Origin: JAUVZF01 sp964449275
GTDB lineage: Bacteria > Planctomycetota > Phycisphaerae > FEN-1346
NCBI GenBank assembly: GCA_964449275.1
Contig: CAYVAM010000001.1
Coordinates: forward strand, 1-64,000
DNA length: 64,000 bases
Reading direction: 5' to 3'
Shown: in pieces, positions 31,721-39,983 of the stretch
How the letters are laid out: each line of letters begins with the position of its first letter
Numbering within the stretch: the stretch's first letter is position 1
The notes under the pieces: model-generated
What the model was told of the DNA's origin: nothing
The model's input: only the letters and a program-made list of their open reading frames with translations
Database searches by the model: none
Translations under genes and position numbers: made by a program

Positions 31721-33955
31721 ATGCGCACTGTAGGGCTGGTCTGCAGCGTCGTTCTTGCTGCCGCGTCACCGATGGCCGCCGAGTGGACCGCCGGCGCCGA
31801 CGGTGCGCCGGAAAAGGTCCCGTACGTGCGGCCGAAGGCCGAGTGGGACCGCTTCCTCATCCTCGTCTGGCAATACAAGACCAGCGCCCCGGAGGACCTG
31901 GCGCTGTACCGCGAAGGGGGCTTTCGCGGCTTTCACATCGACCGCGGCGCCGGGCGGGCGGACCGCGTCAAGTTCGCCGCTCGCGAGAAGATGCCGTACT
32001 ACAACGACCACGCCGCCGACAAAGGGTACCTCCATCTGACGGACCGCACCGGCGTGCGCAGCGTCATGCGTAAGCGTAACCTTATCCCCCGGCCGCACAG
32101 CCTGGCCGACCCCAAGACGATGGACCTGATGAAGGGGCACTTGGCGCGCAACGTCACGGTCACGAAGGAGGGCCCGGTCGTCGCGTACGCCTTCGACGAT
32201 GAGGTCAGCCTGGGCTGCTTCAACTCGCCGGCCGAGGTGGACGCTTCACCCCTATCCGTCGCGGCTTACCGCAAGTGGCTCGCCAAGACCTACGGCGGCA
32301 TCGAGAAACTCAACGCCACGTGGGGCACGGCGCAGCGGGACTTCGCCGAAGCGAAACCCGTCTCGTTCGAGGACGTCCGCCGCGCCCACACCAGGCCTCC
32401 CTTCGCCAAGTGGAACCTGGCGCGCTGGATGGATTGGCGAACCTACATGGATACACAGTTCGCCGACTGTCTGGCGGAACTCGCGCGGTACACGGGCTCG
32501 CTCGACCCGGCCACGCCGGCGGGCTTCGTGGGCGGCCAGCAGCCGTCCGTCTACGGCGGGTACGATTACGCCAAGATCGCGCGGGCCGTCCAGTTCATCG
32601 AGGCGTACGACATCGGCGGCACGTGCGAGATCCTGCGGTCGCTATGGCGGTGGCCCGAGCGGCGGCCGTACGTCCAGACGTGGTTCTCGAAGGGCGACGC
32701 GCGGCTCGATGCGTGGTTCCTGTGGTACTACCTCGTGCACGGCAACCGCGGCGTCATCGCCTGGCCGGACCGCGGCGGGTCGTGGTTCCACTGGAAGGGC
32801 GGCGGCCTGGCGCCGTTCATCAAAGACAACATCGAGACCATCCGCGAAGTGCAGAGCGATGTCTCGCGGCCTATCCTCGACCCCGACGCCCGTTTCGACG
32901 CCGACCCCATCGCCGTCTTCTACTCGCACCCCAGCATCCAGGCATCGTGGGCGATGGACGCCGTCACCCACGGCGGCACGTGGCCGAACCGCTCGAGCAG
33001 CCTCGACAACTCGTCCCAGACCCTCGGCCGCAACCGCGTCGCATGGTTCAAGATACTCGAGGATTGCGGATACCAGTACAACGTGGTCGCGGGCGAGGAT
33101 GTGGCGGCGGGGGCGCTTGTGAAGGACAAGTACCGCGTCCTCATCCTGAACCGGGCCGTGTGCCTGTCGGACGGTGAGGCGGCCGCCATCCGGCGGTTCG
33201 TCGAGGCCGGCGGCGCCGTCATCGCCGACCACCTGACGGGCATCCTGACGGAGCACGGCGTCGGACGGCCCAAGGGCGCGCTCGACGACCTCTTCGGCAT
33301 CACGCGCGACGAGTCGAAAGGCTACCTCGACGGCAAGTCCATCACCGAGGTCGACGGCGAGAAGTACGGCAAGCCGCTGCTTCAGCGGTTGACGTACAGC
33401 GGCGCTCTGCGGCAGGAGGGGATTGTGGTCTATGAGCGCGGCACACAGACCGACGGGAAGGAGGACGCCAAGGCGAGCGCGCGCGTCAAGGGCGCCGACG
33501 TCCTCATCAGAAAACAAACCGGCCGCGGGCGGACCGTCTATCTGAACCTGACGCCGGTGGCGTACAACGATCTCGGCTCGCGCCTGGGCGCCTTCGGCGA
33601 TGCGTGGCGGGAGATCGTCTCGGGGCTGCTCGCCGAGGCCGGCCTTGCCCCTCGCGCCCGTGTCCTGGCGGGCGGCAAACCCGTGCCGATGGCCGAGACG
33701 CTCTTCTGGCGCAAGGGCAACCGCGTGGTCATCGCCCTCGTCAAGAACCCGCCGCGCGAGGCCGCCGTCTCCCACGCCGGCCGCATCGACGGCGCCTTCG
33801 GGCGGGAAGGGCCGGTGGAGATTGCGCTGTCGCGGCCGGTCACGGCCGTCCGCAACATCCGCAGCGGCGAGATGCTGCCCGACGGCCAGGCGCTCAAGGC
33901 CTCCTGGAAACCGTGGGAAGCGCTGCTCTTCGAGGTGACCTGGCCCCAGCCGTAG
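31721..33955 (+). CDS. Exported GH42-like beta-galactosidase
   Basis: A 744-residue protein with a short signal peptide (VLAAASPMAA). The N-terminal barrel has the GH42 pattern: AYAFDDEVSLGCF followed by YRKWLAKTYGGIEKLNATWGTA, equivalent to the 'NEYG...W...YG.i..LN.aWGT' region, with Glu161 as likely acid/base although the preceding Asn is Asp. A tryptophan-rich stretch near 335-360 follows. A Rossmann-like trimerisation domain (~445-590; VLILNRAVCLSDGEAAAIRR, GGAVIADHLTG) and a C-terminal beta domain complete the GH42 layout. Substrates would be beta-galactosides or related plant or algal glycans. The nucleophile is not assigned with certainty. Confidence 0.8.
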   Translation: MRTVGLVCSVVLAAASPMAAEWTAGADGAPEKVPYVRPKAEWDRFLILVWQYKTSAPEDLALYREGGFRGFHIDRGAGRADRVKFAAREKMPYYNDHAADKGYLHLTDRTGVRSVMRKRNLIPRPHSLADPKTMDLMKGHLARNVTVTKEGPVVAYAFDDEVSLGCFNSPAEVDASPLSVAAYRKWLAKTYGGIEKLNATWGTAQRDFAEAKPVSFEDVRRAHTRPPFAKWNLARWMDWRTYMDTQFADCLAELARYTGSLDPATPAGFVGGQQPSVYGGYDYAKIARAVQFIEAYDIGGTCEILRSLWRWPERRPYVQTWFSKGDARLDAWFLWYYLVHGNRGVIAWPDRGGSWFHWKGGGLAPFIKDNIETIREVQSDVSRPILDPDARFDADPIAVFYSHPSIQASWAMDAVTHGGTWPNRSSSLDNSSQTLGRNRVAWFKILEDCGYQYNVVAGEDVAAGALVKDKYRVLILNRAVCLSDGEAAAIRRFVEAGGAVIADHLTGILTEHGVGRPKGALDDLFGITRDESKGYLDGKSITEVDGEKYGKPLLQRLTYSGALRQEGIVVYERGTQTDGKEDAKASARVKGADVLIRKQTGRGRTVYLNLTPVAYNDLGSRLGAFGDAWREIVSGLLAEAGLAPRARVLAGGKPVPMAETLFWRKGNRVVIALVKNPPREAAVSHAGRIDGAFGREGPVEIALSRPVTAVRNIRSGEMLPDGQALKASWKPWEALLFEVTWPQP

Positions 33956-33982
33956 GGGCGAGGCATGCACGTATTTAGCGCC

Positions 33983-34084
33983 GGGTGGCATGGCCACGCC
34001 CGCCACGGCGGGTAAACTTGCGTGGCCATGAGCATCAATGCGCGAAAGGTCCACCATGGCCACGCAAGCGTGGCCATGCCACCC
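33983..34084. repeat. Nested inverted-repeat element (102 bp)
   Basis: GGGTGGCATGGCCACGC (33983-33999) is exactly complementary to 34068-34084. An inner pair, CTTGCGTGGCCATG (34018-34031) and CATGGCCACGCAAG (34055-34068), is nested inside. The element fills most of the gap between the GH42-like gene and the PEP-CTERM gene and carries no ORF. The rest of 33956-34255 shows nothing definite. Confidence 0.8.
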
Positions 34085-34255
34085 CCGATAAACGGGCTGT
34101 GTCGCCAAAGACGTGTCGAGGCATGCCTCGCCCGGACGTTTTCTTGGGCAAGAGACAGGGCGCGCCCCTCCGACGCGCCCCGGTCGGTTCGACATAATAG
34201 ACCGGCCCCGGCACCCCCCATGAGGCACCGGGGCGGCCCAAACACTGCGGGTGTC

Positions 34256-35125
34256 CTACGACTTTCGTATCTCGCGCCGCCGCGCGACGTACGTCAGAAG
34301 CGACCCGACGAGCAGCATGCCGAGCGTGGCGGGTTCCGGGATATGCGGCGAATCTACGCCCTTGACGCGAATCACGTCGTTGCCGCAGCCCCACGTAATC
34401 TTGGTGGTCAGTTCGGTCGGCTCACCGAATCCCAGAACGCTCGTGTCGAACGTGTACTGGATGAGGAACGTGCCGTCCTCCTTCCCGCCGTAATCGAACG
34501 AATCGGTGTCGATGGTCGCGGCGCCGATGAGTTGGCCGGCGTCGATCGATCCGCTCACGGCCCAGGGCTCGGCGATCTTCGGGACGGTCGCGTCCGGCCC
34601 GTAGTCGTTCTCGACGACCGCCGTGTGGCCGTAGTAACTGCGGGGCAGGTCCTGGAGTCCCTCAAGGTCGGCGTCGCCGTTGATGCGATAGATGTTGCCG
34701 GCCGGCAAGCCCTGGCCGCCGCTGTGGGTGACGATGGCGAACTGCCGGCCGCCCGCGTGGATCATCAGGTCGCCCAGGCGCCACGTGCTGCCGACGGCAT
34801 CGACCGACGGGCCGTTGCTGGCAACCAACAGGATCTGTGTCCGGCTCTGCGTGGCGCGGGCATACATCTCTTCGAGGTCGAACCTCTCGCCCGTCGCCCC
34901 GCCGGGGCTGGGCTGGTGGCCCACGCCGCCCGGATAGTTGATGGGCGAGTAGTCGTTCTCGATGGTCAGCCAGAGGGTGCCGTCGAACGTGTCGGACAGG
35001 TTGGGCCGGCTGAAGGGCGTGATGCCCCAGTCCGGGACGTTGCCGAGCCCGTCCACGAGACCGCCGAACGCCGCGCTCGCCAGTAACAGATGAACCACGG
35101 CCGCAACAAAGAGATTCCTCCGCAT
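34256..35125 (-). CDS. Exported PEP-CTERM protein of unknown function
   Basis: A 289-residue protein. A signal peptide (MRRNLFVAAVVHLLLASAAF) is followed by a beta-rich domain of about 235 residues with no recognised family. The end is HIPEPATLGMLLVGSLLTYV followed by ARRREIRKS, a PEP-CTERM sorting signal with its transmembrane helix and basic tail. It would be processed by an exosortase and placed on the cell surface or in the matrix. AGGAGG lies five bases before ATG 35125; the frame extends 33 codons further without support. Confidence 0.85.
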   Translation of the reverse strand: MRRNLFVAAVVHLLLASAAFGGLVDGLGNVPDWGITPFSRPNLSDTFDGTLWLTIENDYSPINYPGGVGHQPSPGGATGERFDLEEMYARATQSRTQILLVASNGPSVDAVGSTWRLGDLMIHAGGRQFAIVTHSGGQGLPAGNIYRINGDADLEGLQDLPRSYYGHTAVVENDYGPDATVPKIAEPWAVSGSIDAGQLIGAATIDTDSFDYGGKEDGTFLIQYTFDTSVLGFGEPTELTTKITWGCGNDVIRVKGVDSPHIPEPATLGMLLVGSLLTYVARRREIRKS

Positions 35126-35228
35126 ATAGTCCTCCTTGGCAAAACACTTCCGCTTTTGGTCCACGTGAACGGCTTTGCCGCGTAGGGGAAAGGGTCGCCG
35201 CCGGGTGCGCCATTGCGGCGCCACCGAT

Positions 35229-35256
35229 AACGTATGCGTAAAGGGCGTTGGGTCAA
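35229..35256 (-). promoter_or_regulatory. Candidate promoter of the PEP-CTERM gene
   Basis: On the minus strand TTGACC (35251-35256) and TACGTT (35229-35234) are 16 bases apart, about 105 bases before ATG 35125. Confidence 0.4.
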
Positions 35257-35775
35257 ACGGCCCCGCGCAGCGGCAGCCGAGGGCGGGCCGTCTGACGGGT
35301 GTCCGGGATACCGCGGCGGGGGCAGAGAACGGCGATTTCCGGGCCAGGAACGGCGATTTCCAGCGCTTCGCCGATGGCGGCGGAGGGCTTCCCCGCAGGA
35401 GGCTAGCGGGCCGAAAAACCCCTCGGATTCCTGCGCACCGCGGCCGGAAAACGCGCGAAAAACTGCGCTCTTCCGAACGAGCCGAGCGGCCGTCGTGATG
35501 CCCCGCTCGTCATCTTGGTGCGGCTGTTCGCCGAGCGGTTAAACGCAATTGGGCCACGCGCGGGACGCAGAAACGGACCGCCGTGGTCGGGGAAGGTTTG
35601 ACGACGCTCGCCTGCGGCGATAGGGTATCCGCAGGTCGAGAACCCCGGGGCGGAGGCACGCACGTGGCGGGCAAGCGAGTGACGCCACATCCAAGAACCA
35701 AGCGCGACATTCGCCAATTAGCCGCACGCGTATGCAAGCGGCTGTCACCCCTGTGATAGAAAAGGCAGGTGCCCG
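35257..35775. other. Intergenic stretch with nothing recognised
   Basis: About 520 bases between divergent genes. Reading frames here are short and without family features, and I found no RNA or repeat. A promoter for the hydrolase gene at 35776 is expected near the right end (GTGATAGAAA around 35753) but is not convincing. Confidence 0.5.
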
Positions 35776-36975
35776 ATGAAAGCGTCTTTCTCGCTTGTGT
35801 TGCTAGGAGTTCTGTGCGTCATGGCCCACGCCAAATCCAACCATCCGCACCAGAGCGAAGAGGCGGCGCGGAAACAACTGGCGGCCTTCGCCAAGACGTA
35901 TCACACGCGCCAGCAGTGGGAAGCCCGCGCCAAACGCAACCGCCAGGGAATCCTGAAAGGCGCGAACCTCGTGCCGCTGCCCGAACGCTGTCCCCTCAAG
36001 CCCATCATCCGCGGCCGCCAAGAACGCAAGGGGTATGCCGTCGAGAACGTGGCCATCGAGAGCCTGCCCGGGTTCTTCTGCACGGGGAACCTGTACCGGC
36101 CGGCGAAGAAACTCAAATCGTACGCCGCCGTCCTGTGCCCACACGGTCACGCACGCGATGGGCGGAAGGGCGTCAAGGACTCGCTGGCTCGCGGCGGCCG
36201 GTTCCGGCCGGACCAGCAGGCCCGCTGCGCCACGCTCGCACGCATGGGGGCCGTCGTCTTCTCGTACGATATGGTCGGGTGGGGAGAATCGACACAGGTC
36301 ACCCACTCCGACCCGAACGTCCTGACGCTGCAACTGTGGAACAGCATGCGGGTCCTCGATTTCCTCCTCTCGCTCGACGGAGTGGACCCGGAGCGCATCG
36401 GATGCACGGGCTGCTCCGGCGGCGGGACGCAGACGTTCATGCTCACGGCCGTCGACGACCGCGTGAAGGTCAGTGTGCCGGTCGTCATGGTCAGCGCGCA
36501 CTTCTTCGGCGGATGCCAGTGCGAGAGCGGCCTGCCCATCCATAAGAGCGAGACGCACGAGACGAACAACTGCGAGATGGCCGCCATGGCCGCCCCGCGG
36601 CCGATGCTCGTGGTCTCCGACGGCAAGGACTGGACCAAGAACCTGCCCGGCGTCGAGTTCCCCTACATCTGGAACGTGTACCGCCTGTTCGGCAAACAGA
36701 CGCTCGTCGAGAACGCCCACCTGCCGCACGAGGGTCACGGCTACGAGTACCCGAAGCGGCTGCCGATGTACTCTTTTCTGGCGCGGCACCTGAAACTGGA
36801 CCTGAAGGCGGTCGAACTTCCCGGCGGCGGCGTGGACGAGTCGGATACGGTTGTGGAGGATCGCGACTCGCTCTGCGTCTTCACCGACGAGCACCCGCGC
36901 CCGAAAGACGCGCTCACCGGCACCGAAGCCGTCGCCAAATCGCTCGCCGACGCGAAGAAGGCGGCGGGGAAGTAG
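35776..36975 (+). CDS. Exported alpha/beta hydrolase (acetylxylan-esterase-like)
   Basis: A 399-residue protein with a signal peptide ending MAHAK. It has the alpha/beta-hydrolase fold: the oxyanion region AAVLCPHGHA, SYDMVGWGES, the nucleophile elbow GCTGCSGGGTQ with Ser214, and the catalytic His in LPHEGHGYEY. Similar planctomycete proteins are annotated as acetylxylan esterases or dienelactone-hydrolase-like. It probably removes acyl groups from polysaccharide outside the cytoplasm. It is convergent with the membrane-protein gene, with a 16-base gap. Confidence 0.8.
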   Translation: MKASFSLVLLGVLCVMAHAKSNHPHQSEEAARKQLAAFAKTYHTRQQWEARAKRNRQGILKGANLVPLPERCPLKPIIRGRQERKGYAVENVAIESLPGFFCTGNLYRPAKKLKSYAAVLCPHGHARDGRKGVKDSLARGGRFRPDQQARCATLARMGAVVFSYDMVGWGESTQVTHSDPNVLTLQLWNSMRVLDFLLSLDGVDPERIGCTGCSGGGTQTFMLTAVDDRVKVSVPVVMVSAHFFGGCQCESGLPIHKSETHETNNCEMAAMAAPRPMLVVSDGKDWTKNLPGVEFPYIWNVYRLFGKQTLVENAHLPHEGHGYEYPKRLPMYSFLARHLKLDLKAVELPGGGVDESDTVVEDRDSLCVFTDEHPRPKDALTGTEAVAKSLADAKKAAGK

Positions 36976-36991
36976 ATGTTCCGCACACCCA

Positions 36992-37957
36992 TCATGGAAG
37001 TCGAACGGGACGCTCGATCAGCATCGGGCCGTCTTCTGTTTCCATGACCCGCGGCTCTCTACTGCAACTTGCCCTGGTGAAGAGCAGGACGAGGACTACG
37101 CAGACGGTGGCGGCGATGCCGGCGGTGACCATGCTCCATCGGATGGCCCGTTTCAGCATAACGGCCGATTTGGCCTGCGCCAGCCGCCGGCACGCGATGA
37201 TAAGGATCACCATCGAGGCGACGTAAACGAACGGCGCGGTCAGTGTGGCCGACAAAAACAGGAGGATGAACAGCCGCTTGGCCCACCGAAACAGCCCTTC
37301 GCCAGGGTCCGACGTTTCGGCGGTTTCTTCCGGGGGCTCATCTTCCTCCTGCTTCTCTTCCATCTTCCGGCGCTCTGCAAGGACAGCCCAGGCATCCTCA
37401 AGCCGCCCGTTCGGCACCAAGATGCGAATGCCTCGTGGATGCATGGCGAACTGCATGTGCCAGTACCACCCGGCCGTCGCGCCGCCTTCTACCCAGGCGG
37501 GGATGCCAGCGCCGCGGAGGACGCTGGCGATAACTTCTGCCCGCTCCAGTCCGTAGGCTGTGGCCGCGATGGCCAGACCACCATCTTGATAGGCCTCGGG
37601 ATCGGTCGGCAGGCCCAGTTGCTTGGCCCGCTCCTCAACGCGTCGGCTGTAATCCCCGTCGGTACGCCTTTGGCCGAAGGCTCCGACGGCGCGGACACCA
37701 AGCCAAAGTCCGGCGACCGAGACGGAGAGACCTATTGCCGCGACGCCCACGCGCGCAAACGCCGCCCCCGGCGCCCCTACAGCCGTAACAAGCACCCAAA
37801 TGCCCACGCTCGTCAAGACCGCCGCCGCGATGCCCAGCCCCATTCGGAGCGGAATGCCCGGCCGAGATGCGCCTTCGGCAGTTGCAGTGGTCTTGCAACC
37901 GTTGGCCGGTTGCTCGGTCTGACCGTCCGTTCCCGCCCGTTCGATGTCGTCCGGCAT
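36992..37957 (-). CDS. Membrane protein with DUF2007-like domain
   Basis: A 321-residue protein with four predicted transmembrane helices (about 41-60, 68-90, 228-255, 273-294). Between the pairs lies a soluble segment (~133-196) reading AYGLERAEVIASVLRGAGIP then AMHPRGIRILVPNGRLEDAW, the pattern of the DUF2007 'putative signal-transducing' domain. An acidic stretch (EEKQEEDEPPEE) follows. GGGGGGA lies upstream of ATG 37957; the open frame continues upstream but lacks support. It lies downstream of the rhomboid gene on the same strand, with an 89-base gap. Function unknown. Confidence 0.75.
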   Translation of the reverse strand: MPDDIERAGTDGQTEQPANGCKTTATAEGASRPGIPLRMGLGIAAAVLTSVGIWVLVTAVGAPGAAFARVGVAAIGLSVSVAGLWLGVRAVGAFGQRRTDGDYSRRVEERAKQLGLPTDPEAYQDGGLAIAATAYGLERAEVIASVLRGAGIPAWVEGGATAGWYWHMQFAMHPRGIRILVPNGRLEDAWAVLAERRKMEEKQEEDEPPEETAETSDPGEGLFRWAKRLFILLFLSATLTAPFVYVASMVILIIACRRLAQAKSAVMLKRAIRWSMVTAGIAATVCVVLVLLFTRASCSREPRVMETEDGPMLIERPVRLP

Positions 37958-38046
37958 GAGCCCGTCCCCCCATGCGTGAAGGGCTGTGCCGGCACCATGG
38001 TACCCGGATGTGTCCGGCGTGGCCACGGCATTCGACCGCCGGTGGT

Positions 38047-38766
38047 TTAGGCCTGATGGAGGAGGGCGTGTTGTGACCGGCGCGTTTCGGGCGGCCGTTT
38101 CCGGGGCCGCGCCGCACCCGCCAGACCGAAGACGTGGAGCAGAGACATCTCGCCTTTGTACAGGGTCACCCACCCGCAGCGCACCAGGACGATGCCGAGC
38201 CCGACGCCCGAGAGCAGCCCGGCCACGTGGGCGCCGTAACCGATGCGGCCCGCGCCGGTCACCAGGCCGTGCACGTCGAAGGCGAACCACAGGCCGATCA
38301 GAAAGAGCGAAGGAACGTACAAGACGCACCCGAAGACGTACGCGATGGTGGTGAGCAGCCTGACCCGGCTCAGGGGAAACAGAACCACAAAGAGGCCGAT
38401 GACACCGTTGACGGCAGAACTGGCGCCGACGGACCGATGCCCCGCTTCGGGCATGGCGATCAGGCCGGCCACGATCCCCAGGCCGGCGTAGAGCAGCGGG
38501 TACCACAAGTTGCCGACCCGCGAGCACACCGCGTTGCCGAAGACCCACAAGAACAGCATGTTGCCGGCCAGGTGCCAGAAGTCGGCGTGCATCCAGATGC
38601 GGCCGATAAGGCCCGACAACGACCCGTGCGTATAGATGAACGGGTGGTACTCGTACTCGAACGCCGGTCCGGTCCACAAGTACACGATGACCGTCAGGGC
38701 GATGAGAAACGAGTTCGCGTACGGCAGCGTCCGCATCCGCACGTCGGTTGTCAGCGGAAGCATCAT
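38047..38766 (-). CDS. Rhomboid family intramembrane serine protease
   Basis: A 239-residue protein with about six transmembrane helices. The family motifs are intact: HADFWHLAGNM with the oxyanion-stabilising Asn69, RSVGASSAVNG with the catalytic Ser116, and GYGAHVAGLLSG with the catalytic His180. The enzyme cleaves substrates within the membrane; the substrates are unknown. Two adjacent ATGs (38766, 38763) follow GGGAGGG. The C-terminal tail is basic and cytoplasmic. Confidence 0.92.
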   Translation of the reverse strand: MMLPLTTDVRMRTLPYANSFLIALTVIVYLWTGPAFEYEYHPFIYTHGSLSGLIGRIWMHADFWHLAGNMLFLWVFGNAVCSRVGNLWYPLLYAGLGIVAGLIAMPEAGHRSVGASSAVNGVIGLFVVLFPLSRVRLLTTIAYVFGCVLYVPSLFLIGLWFAFDVHGLVTGAGRIGYGAHVAGLLSGVGLGIVLVRCGWVTLYKGEMSLLHVFGLAGAARPRKRPPETRRSQHALLHQA

Positions 38767-38910
38767 GGTTCATCCCTCCCACTCGACATCCACGCCTCGC
38801 TTTCCACCAGTGATACGCTGCGGGGGAGAGGGTTATTCGCGGATTGCGCCTGGTCTGCCGGCAGGTGCGGAAACGGTACGCCGCTAGTGTTCTGTCCCAC
38901 GTGAAACGGT

Positions 38911-38988
38911 GGGTGCCACTGGCGGCTTGTCCGCCAGTGCCTTCCTGCTGCTCGCCACACACTGGCTGACAAGCAGCCAGTGGCACCC
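38911..38988. repeat. Inverted-repeat element, 13 bp perfect arms
   Basis: GGGTGCCACTGGC (38911-38923) and GCCAGTGGCACCC (38976-38988) are exact complements. Inside, CACTGGCGG-CTTGT-CCGCCAGTG forms a second stem. It lies between the rhomboid gene and the tRNA; 38767-39402 has no gene I can support. Confidence 0.8.
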
Positions 38989-39402
38989 TGCAAATCAGCA
39001 GAGACGCGAGCCCTAGCCGTCGCCGATCCGCATAAGTTCATCCGCCGGCGCCGGAAAGGGGTACGCAGCGAAATCTCTTGACCGCCCATCGGCCGGTGCG
39101 CATCATTCCCGTCGCGGCCCTGCGGAAGGACCGACCGAAGTGTACGACGTCCACGAAGTCCGCCGGAAGCGCGGCTGCCGCAATCCGGCGAGCCGAGACC
39201 AGCCGTGGGTGCTGCGGTGGGCCGACCCGCCGGGTTCCAAGGACCTGCGGCAGCGGACGGTCGGCCTGGGAACCGGCCAGGAGCATCAAGGAACTGCTGC
39301 GGTGAAACGCGCCGGGCACGACCGGTTCTGCGGCGCAGAAGTGGCGCAGCCTACAGACCGGACGGCCGAAACGCGCGTAAGTCTTGCGGCCTCAACCACT
39401 TC

Positions 39403-39477
39403 GGGCCCATAGCTCAGCGGCAGAGCAGGGGACTCATAATCCCTTGGTCGCAGGTTCGAATCCTGCTGGGCCCACCA
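39403..39477 (+). tRNA. tRNA with CAU anticodon (Ile2 or Met)
   Basis: A complete 75-base cloverleaf including encoded CCA. Acceptor GGGCCCA pairs with TGGGCCC; the D-arm is GCTCAGCGGCAGAGC; the anticodon loop is CTCATAA; the T-arm is GCAGGTTCGAATCCTGC. The anticodon-arm context GACTCATAATCCCTTGGTCG resembles bacterial tRNA-Ile2 (whose C34 is changed to lysidine) more than initiator Met, but elongator Met is possible. A tyrosine-integrase remnant follows 70 bases later. Confidence 0.95.
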
Positions 39478-39546
39478 TTGTCAGGTAGTGACAAGTCTTG
39501 CCAAGTGGCGACACACGCGCGACTTGCGCCCCTTTCGCCCCTCGCG

Positions 39547-39828
39547 TTACCGAACACCCCGTCTTGCCAGGTGATGACAGGTTCTGGCGTACCGGGGTAC
39601 CTGCGCGCTGCAAATGCGCTGAAAGAATCCGGCCGGTTTGGCCGTGAGCGGCGGTTGTTCGGTCCCCAAACGCGCCAGCCGCGTGATGTACGTGTGCCGC
39701 AGGGCGTGGAAGTCGGCCACGCCGTCCGACGTGTCGCGGTAGGGAATGCCGGCCGCCCGGGGAATCCCCCCGGCCCGGCCTGCTGGTCTCCCGACAAAAA
39801 CGTCTTGCGTCAAGACTCCCGTGGACAA
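39547..39828 (-). pseudogene. Tyrosine recombinase/integrase remnant beside the tRNA
   Basis: A 93-codon fragment contains DGVADFHALRHTYITRLARL, the H-x-L-R-H-T box of tyrosine recombinases with two of the catalytic residues. The N-terminal domains, the first catalytic Arg and the terminal Tyr are missing, and downstream sequence drifts between frames. It lies on the strand opposite the tRNA, with its 3' end towards it, as expected for an element once integrated at the tRNA. It is no longer functional. Confidence 0.65.
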
Positions 39829-39850
39829 TCGGCGCGGTTTCGTGCAGAAT
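39822..39850 (+). promoter_or_regulatory. Promoter of the Gfo/Idh/MocA-HEAT operon
   Basis: TGGACA (39822-39827) and CAGAAT (39845-39850) are 17 bases apart, about 130 bases before ATG 39984. The same TGGACA -35 is seen before the HzsA-like gene. Confidence 0.5.
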
Positions 39851-39983
39851 ATGGCCGGTGCGGTTCCTGCAACGGGCGGCGTGGCGGGGGAACGCCCCTC
39901 GCCGGCCGAGGCGACTATCGCGACCGCACGCGGAACACGGACACAAAGTCAGCGACGGCTCTCGATCCAGGAGGAGACGAGCG

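Noticed and set aside
37958..38986. N-terminal extension of the DUF2007-like frame across the rhomboid gene
   Set aside because: It is antiparallel in frame to nothing but overlaps the rhomboid coding sequence in another frame and lacks homology; ATG 37957 has a ribosome binding site.
39140..39412. Small plus-strand frame resembling an integrase N terminus (PWVLRWADPPG)
   Set aside because: It runs into the tRNA and the similarity is faint; at most a decayed fragment of the same element.
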